A stretch of DNA of 64,000 nt, from assembly GCA_019054805.1 (NCBI GenBank), contig JAHQIY010000002.1, positions 1,426,001 through 1,490,000 on the forward strand. Direction: 5' to 3'. Positions 58,719 to 64,000 of this stretch are shown in pieces. The position numbers and the translations under genes were made by a program. The notes beneath the pieces are model-generated. The model ran no database searches. It saw only the letters and a list, made by a program, of their open reading frames with translations, and was not told the origin of the DNA. The stretch is from Brachionus manjavacas (lineage: Eukaryota > Rotifera > Eurotatoria > Ploima > Brachionidae). How positions within the stretch are numbered: the first letter of the stretch is position 1; each line of letters begins with the position of its first letter.

Positions 58719-60625
58719 TCAATTGAATGACTGAGCAACTAGATCTACACTTGGATTAGTAGATATGTTATACCGTCTTGGGTTAATAATTGTCTTTAAG
58801 TCATAATTAATTCCACAATGATTACTCAAAATGTTGGTATTCAACCTCTGGTTTCTATCATTCAACACTATTTTATAATCGTTCATCTTAGACAAGTTAT
58901 CTCTGAGGTCTGTTGCTGAATTCCAAACTGCATTGTTATACTTAGCTTGTCTTTCCCCAAAATAACTTTCTGAATTTTATTTTTTAAATTAAATTTTTAC
59001 CTATATTTATGATCCATATGATAAGGCTCTATTTCATTCAATTTGGTCTCTAATTGTGTTAAATAGACTTCATTTATCATGTCCAATGTTCCCAATTTTT
59101 TCCTGGTATCACCAATCGCATCACTCAATTGATTAATTTCTCGATTCAGCTAAAAAAATCTTTAGATTTCGAATAAATCTTTTCATTTCTTACATCATAT
59201 TGTCTATCTATTAATTTCGATTGGTAAGCAAGACCTTTTTCTACCTGGTTTGCAGCTACCTCATGACTGTCCAGCCATTGTTTGGACAAATTCAATCCAA
59301 TTTTATCAATTGTGTCTATTACTTTCTTGTTCATTAAATCAGATTGTTGTACCAAATTTTTGACATCCACTAGTCCTTTCATGGCCAATTTGAACCAATC
59401 TTCTATTTTCATAGGTCTTTAAAAACAAGTAGAAAAATGCGCAAAATTTTATCAAAGCTAACAATTTAGCAGTATTTTTAATGTATCCGTTTGAGTCGCG
59501 TAGGTATGTTGTTTCATAAGCTTTAGTGTGTAGCTTGTGCATTAATATTACTTTAGCTTCTTCGAAAATTTCCTCCAAATTGTTGTAGGCATAGGATTCA
59601 AGTGAGCTTTAAAATTAAAATTTTAATTTTTTTATAAATTCTGTTTAATATTTTTACTTTAAAAGTCTATGAGCTTCTTTCAAAATTTGATTTGCCAGTT
59701 CTCTGCAGTTCTTCATCACTTGGTTGTCCTTGAAGCATTTTTTAAATATAAGATATTCTAAGATTGTTTATTGATACCTTATGTACAGACTCTTCTGTAG
59801 TTTTATAAGCATCTCTCTCAGAAGTGGGTCTTAAACCGCGGTCCCAAATATTCCTGTCGATTATTCGTTGTCCGTAGATAAAATTGTCCGAATTTTTTTT
59901 CAATTCAGTGGCATTGCAGTGCAATTTGTTATAAGACAACATAATATTCTCAATAGCTGATATTAGTTCTGTAAAAAGCTGTCCTGTTTTATCTAAATTG
60001 TTCATGTCGCCAGAGTAAGTTTCAAAAACATTTCTCGAATTTATATCATGACTTTTATTGCGCATATAATCTCCTAGTTCCATTAAACAAGCCTAATTTA
60101 TTTAGTAGAATTTATTCAATTTTTTTTAAATTAACAAATACTTACGACAACATCTCTAAAATACACAGTTCCTGTCTTGAGCCACCTTTTGCTCACAAAA
60201 TGGTCACTCATATTTTGATTTAAACGCTCTTCTTGGTAAATTGAAGCATGGTCGGGCTTTGCTATTGGAGGTACTAAGACATTGTACATAAAATCAAGTT
60301 TTGTACGGGCTGGAGCTGTGTGAATCGGCCGATGAAGAACATTGTCCTGACTTGTTCGGTAGTTGTTTGAATAATTGTCAGTTAGTTTATTAGCCATAAA
60401 GGATTCACTGGTCAAATTTTGATAAGACGGGCTAACGAATGACTTTACGGTTTTTTTGCTAAAAATGGGCTCATTATTTTTTAGGAAGCCAATGTTGCCA
60501 TAATGAGCCAGCAGGTTGCCGTGGCTTTTTCCCAAATTGTATTCAGCTTGGTATGTTGAGAATATTTTCTCATCATTCGGATTCAATGTTTTACTCTTCT
60601 GAATGGTTGTTCGTGATGGCAACAT
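58719..60625 (-). CDS. Coiled-coil protein of unknown family, possibly ciliary
   Basis: Seven exons (60146-60625, 59778-60092, 59658-59728, 59463-59606, 59194-59416, 59001-59149, 58719-58965) join in one frame to 542 residues. The first 150 residues are polar and low in predicted structure, with Pro-containing motifs (HRPIHTAPAR, LVPPIAKPDH). The rest is mostly amphipathic helix, for example NCRELANQILKEAHRLL, KGLVDVKNLVQQSDLMNKKVIDTIDKIG and LNREINQLSDAIGDTRKKLGTLDMI. Such a layout recalls tektins and tektin-like axonemal proteins, but the tektin nonapeptide RPNVELCRD is absent, so I do not assign it. The exon 7 acceptor was set at cagaaag because the cag just upstream gives a stop. The gene is real; its function is unknown. 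Confidence 0.75.
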
Positions 60626-61690
60626 ACTATGGTAGAAATTTTTTTTTAGAAATTTTACAGAAACACTCGATAGAATTAAAATTTTCCAAAGCTAAAAAAA
60701 GTTGTCATAGATACAGTAGTTTTTGAAATTAAGATTTTAAAAGATTTAAAACATGTAATCAATTCAAATGAGCTGTTTACTTTTGAGCTGAAAATTGGAA
60801 ATCAATTAGAGAAATGTAAAAGAAATTATCGAAATAATTTAGAAATTTATTTTTTGGATTAAGATTGAAAAGAAATTTTTTTTTTAAAAAAAATTGAATA
60901 AAAGCTCGCTAAAATAAATTTCCGAAACATTATTTATGGTCGTTTATATTTATATTTTTAATTATTAGATAAAATTTTACCTAGTTAATCAAAAAAAAAT
61001 AAATAAAGATTTGAGAAATTAAAAATTTTTAATTAAATCCTTTTTTCAGATAGATTTAAATTAAGAACAATAGTTTTTTTATGAAATCAGCTCATTTTTG
61101 CCAGAAAATAAATCAAAGATAAAATTGAATTAAATTTAGTTTAGTTTGGTTTTTATTTGATTTTAATTAAAATTTAAATAATCGAATTTTAATTTTATGT
61201 CAAGCAAATGAACTGAATTAAAAAATTTACTTTACTGCTTGTTTTATTATTTTTGATTTCAATTGAAAATTCAACAATTTGAAAAGTTTGACTAAATTTT
61301 TTAAATATCGTTATTATTAAAAATTTTGTGTTGAATTAAAAAATAAAAAAATTTTAATTAGATTTATTCCGAAATACATGAGCTGGTAATTTCGAAAAAA
61401 TTGACAAAAAAATTATCTGTGTCAATTGAAATTTATTTCAAATAATTGATAAATGATGAAAATTTTATGTTAAAATGAATTAAAATTTGTGTGAGCGTGT
61501 TAAATTCCATCTTTTAAAATTAATTACAATTTTGATTGCTCCTTTTTTATATAATCAATATTTCACTGCAGTTTTGGCGGTCGGAGCTTCGAATGTTTTA
61601 GGAAACATAAGTGAAAGTTTAATATTTTGGTCTGTAAATGGAGAACGAGAATCGCCATTTATAATAGCAAAGCATTTCCATTCAGAGATG
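60626..61690. other. Intergenic
   Basis: AT-rich DNA between SEH1's stop and the start of the coiled-coil gene, both on the minus strand. It should hold the latter's promoter. No gene seen; plus-strand frames at 61487-61863 overlap the last SEH1 exons antisense and are not called. Confidence 0.5.
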
Positions 61691-62792
61691 TTATCTTATA
61701 TTTTTATCAAAATTTTTTAACAATTTTATTAACTTTTCACAAAAATTACTTTTCCAAAGTTTCACCTTTCTATCATCCCCTGCAGAAGCCAAAACTGAAC
61801 CAACAGTGTTCCAACAAACTCTCCAAATCTAGTGTCAAATCCATTATATATACAAAGGTTTAAAAAAATGATTAAAATATTTACTGAAGCTTCATTGTCT
61901 AATTTAATTGTATTTACTTGGTATCTGTAAGGCTCACGACTTTAAATTGAATTTAAAATGAAATGAGATCTGATAGATAAAAATTCTTACGGCATTGATT
62001 TAATAGTGCAAATAAGCAAAGATTTAGAGGCGATCGCCAAAGTATGGTATAATTTTCCTACTGAGGGGGCAAAAGCAAGAGATCTAATAGGGTCAGTGCA
62101 AACTTGGGCTCGTTCTATTTTAGCATATTGTCTGGTGTTTTCATTATGCTCAAAAATAATTAGTTTTTCCGAAGTTGGATTTATTTCATCCGATCCCAAA
62201 GCTAGTAAAATTGGCAACTTAAAACAAGTACTCCAGCTACAGGAACTGCAAGAACTCATATTTGTTCTTAAATCTGGATGAATAATGCTCCAAACATTCG
62301 AATTAATGATGTCATTGCATTCATAAATTTTCACTTCTCCGCTCTGACTGCATAAAACCAGCTGCAGACCCAAATACTTTGGTGCAAATTTAAGATCTGT
62401 TATTGTGGATCGTGAGTCATGTAGAGCCAAACGCTTGACCCATCCATTTTGAGTTGATCGGCCAGTGCCGAAACAAGTTTCTTCATATATCCAAACCACT
62501 CTGTCAAATGCAACTGCGAGCAAATTTCCAAATTCGGGATGAGCCCAGGCTACTTTTTGTAAACCAGAATTATGCTTTTAAATTCAAAAAGATAGAATTA
62601 TTCAAAAATGAAAATTTTCTATTCTACCCTCAGTTCCTCTTTAAAAACCCATTCATTGTTTTCGTTAATATTCCATATTTTTACAGTTTGGTCTAAAGAA
62701 GCAGTGGCAACTCGTTTTCCATAAAAATCAAATGCTATGTCCTGAATTAGATCCTTATGGTCAGTGTGTATTTGTTTTAAAGATGAATTCAT
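61691..62792 (-). CDS. SEH1L: SEH1 WD-repeat nucleoporin / GATOR2 subunit
   Basis: Beta-propeller shared by the Nup107-160 (Y) complex of the nuclear pore and by GATOR2, which relays amino-acid status to TORC1. Four exons (62628-62792, 61991-62574, 61885-61939, 61691-61828) give 313 residues against 360 in human. Matches run end to end: HKDLIQDIAFDFYGKRVATAS, VAWAHPEFGNLLA, WVKRLALHDSRSTITDLKFAPKYLGLQL, FEHNENTRQYAK, SLAFAPSVGK and the last blade IWRVCWNTVGSVLASAGDDRKVKLWK. The short, Ser-rich C-terminal extension of the human protein is missing. The sixth-blade connecting loop, encoded by the 55-nt exon 3, is shorter than in vertebrates. Confidence 0.96.
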
Positions 62793-63348
62793 TTGATTAT
62801 ATTTAAAATGTTGTGTTTAAATCAGATTTTTTTCAAATAATAATAATAAAAAATTTGAATAATTATACTTGATTTTTATTCTAAATAAGTGCAAAATAAA
62901 GTAATAATTTTAAATTTTATTTAAAGATTTTTTTAGTTTCAAAATAATATTATAAAATCGTTTTGACTTGACAAACAATTATTCTCTAGATCAATTCAAA
63001 AGACATTTTATTCACAAATATATCTTTTTTCTTTATTTAAATTAAATTAGAATTTATTAAATACTCTTTTTAAAATTTTATTTTGCCCATCTCAATTTGA
63101 ATATGCCACATCTTCCACTTTTAAAAACCTTTTAAATAATAAAAAATTTTGTTTCTTTATAAAATATATCAAAATTTAAAAAAATAAAAGAAGATCACAA
63201 AAAATTTTTATTTCAAAAAGACTTCAGATTATGACGTAAAATTTTGAGCTCTTTCAGAATATGTACCGGTTGATGGGGATTTATGGAGTAATTAGTAAGA
63301 TATACCTTAAAAAATTAATTGAGTTTCAAAAAAATCGTAAATAAAAAC
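62793..63348. other. Intergenic between SEH1 and a LINE
   Basis: AT-rich; it should hold the SEH1 promoter and, toward the right, the start of the LINE at the window edge. The stretch 63205-63300 is less AT-rich. Confidence 0.45.
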
Positions 63349-64000
63349 ATGACCGACTATATGATTCAAGCAAATTGGCCAGCCTGTCCACCTGCGACAG
63401 CACCAGTAACAAAAACAGTCTATATCTGGCTACAACAAATATCAACAGCAATGTCATCCGTCCAAACCAGAATCCGTATCCTAGAAGAGGAAAACAAGAC
63501 TCAAGCAGTTCAAATCTCGAACCTAAACACAGAGTTAACAGAATTGAAGAGTGCTGTTGCTACAAATATTGCAGAAACATCAAGCACTATGACATTCACT
63601 AGTATGGTTCAAAACAACGGGAAAAAAAGCGAAGCAGAGATGATATCATTCAAAAAATGGCACTTGAACTGAAAGAAAGAAAAAAGAACAATTTAATAAT
63701 CAGTGGCCTCGAAGAGAGCACCAGTGAAAGCGACGAAGATAAAATCAAGGACGACAAAGTAAAAGTAGAGCACATACTCGAAAAGCTTGGTGTCAACAAG
63801 AACAAATGTAAAAGAATAGCAAGAATGAGACAGCGAAGAAGAACTCAAGAAAACGACCTAGCATCTGATAAAAAGAATCCGAAGCGCTTATACGCGTAAA
63901 TAAGCTCAAAACAAACAATAAACAAAGAATATACACGATTATCAACGAAAAAAAAGAAATTTTGACCGAATTAAACCGATATATCAAACGCCTTAAACTA
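63349..64000 (+). pseudogene. LINE ORF1, frameshifted, runs off the window
   Basis: The first frame (ATG 63349) encodes a coiled coil, QTRIRILEEENKTQAVQISNL...ELTELKSAV. At an A-run near 63620 the frame shifts by one and continues as RDDIIQKMALELKERKKNNLIISGLEES and VEHILEKLGVNK, the RRM-like domain of LINE ORF1 proteins (NLIIxGLxES...LGV). A second shift near 63880 leads to LIRVNKLKTNNK. ORF1 proteins coat LINE RNA. Two frameshifts suggest a dead copy, unless they are sequencing errors in homopolymers. ORF2 would lie beyond the window. Confidence 0.72.

Noticed and set aside
58719-60625. Calling the coiled-coil gene a tektin
   Set aside because: The RPNVELCRD-type nonapeptide is missing and no other segment is diagnostic.
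61487-61863. Plus-strand frames of 77-78 codons
   Set aside because: The right half overlaps SEH1 exon 4 antisense; nothing supports a gene.

Overview
The window is animal nuclear DNA: very AT-rich (I estimate about three quarters A+T), with genes cut by many introns of roughly 42-60 nt bounded by GT-AG and a few introns of 0.6-2 kb. The gene set (outer-arm dynein light chain, T-box factor, MBD2/3, FAAP100, 7SK-type LARP7, claudin-like tetraspan) is metazoan. Base composition, tiny introns and compactness resemble a monogonont rotifer such as Brachionus, but that is inference; no species-specific marker is visible. Coding structures below were assembled by hand: splice sites were chosen so that reading frames join and the protein matches the family, and exon sums were checked to be multiples of three.

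Layout. 0-4.2 kb: small MITE, SDHD (-), decayed LINE, deleted Tc1/mariner element. 4.4-7.3 kb: two tandem intact DNAL1 copies (+). 8-12.6 kb: ZFYVE1 (-) with a 2 kb intron. 12.6-16.6 kb: gene-free, holding a perfect 25-bp hairpin and a duplicated repeat. 16.6-18 kb: MBD2/3 (+). 19-20.7 kb: a LINE nested in an hAT-like element. 21.7-24.9 kb: SAR1 and LARP7 (+). 26-29 kb: secreted or surface carboxylesterase (+). 29.6-30.4 kb: LINE remnant. 31.5-33.8 kb: FAAP100 homologue (+), converging on a claudin-like four-TM gene (-). 35.7-36.1 kb: small candidate gene. 36.9-43.6 kb: a run of minus-strand genes (CUEDC2, alkaline ceramidase, SNAP-25-like, MRPS9), then a divergent promoter to CTP synthase (+, to 45.8 kb). 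46-47.9 kb: orphan exons and nested repeats. 48.2-50.7 kb: NPEPL1 and SmD1 close together (+). 50.7-55.5 kb: gene desert with LINE remnants before an intronless Brachyury-like T-box gene (+). 58.7-62.8 kb: coiled-coil gene and SEH1 (-). The right edge enters a LINE ORF1.

The genes do not form one pathway. They are mainly housekeeping (mitochondrial respiration and translation, nucleotide synthesis, splicing, COPII, nuclear pore/GATOR), with ciliary genes (DNAL1 pair, perhaps the coiled-coil gene) and chromatin or DNA-repair genes (MBD2/3, FAAP100, LARP7). I saw no convincing tRNA, rRNA or CRISPR array. The most distinctive observations are the divergent MBD domain, the FAAP100 homologue, the SNAP-25-like protein with a long basic linker, the DNAL1 tandem pair and the nested hAT/LINE structures with recognisable target-site duplications.
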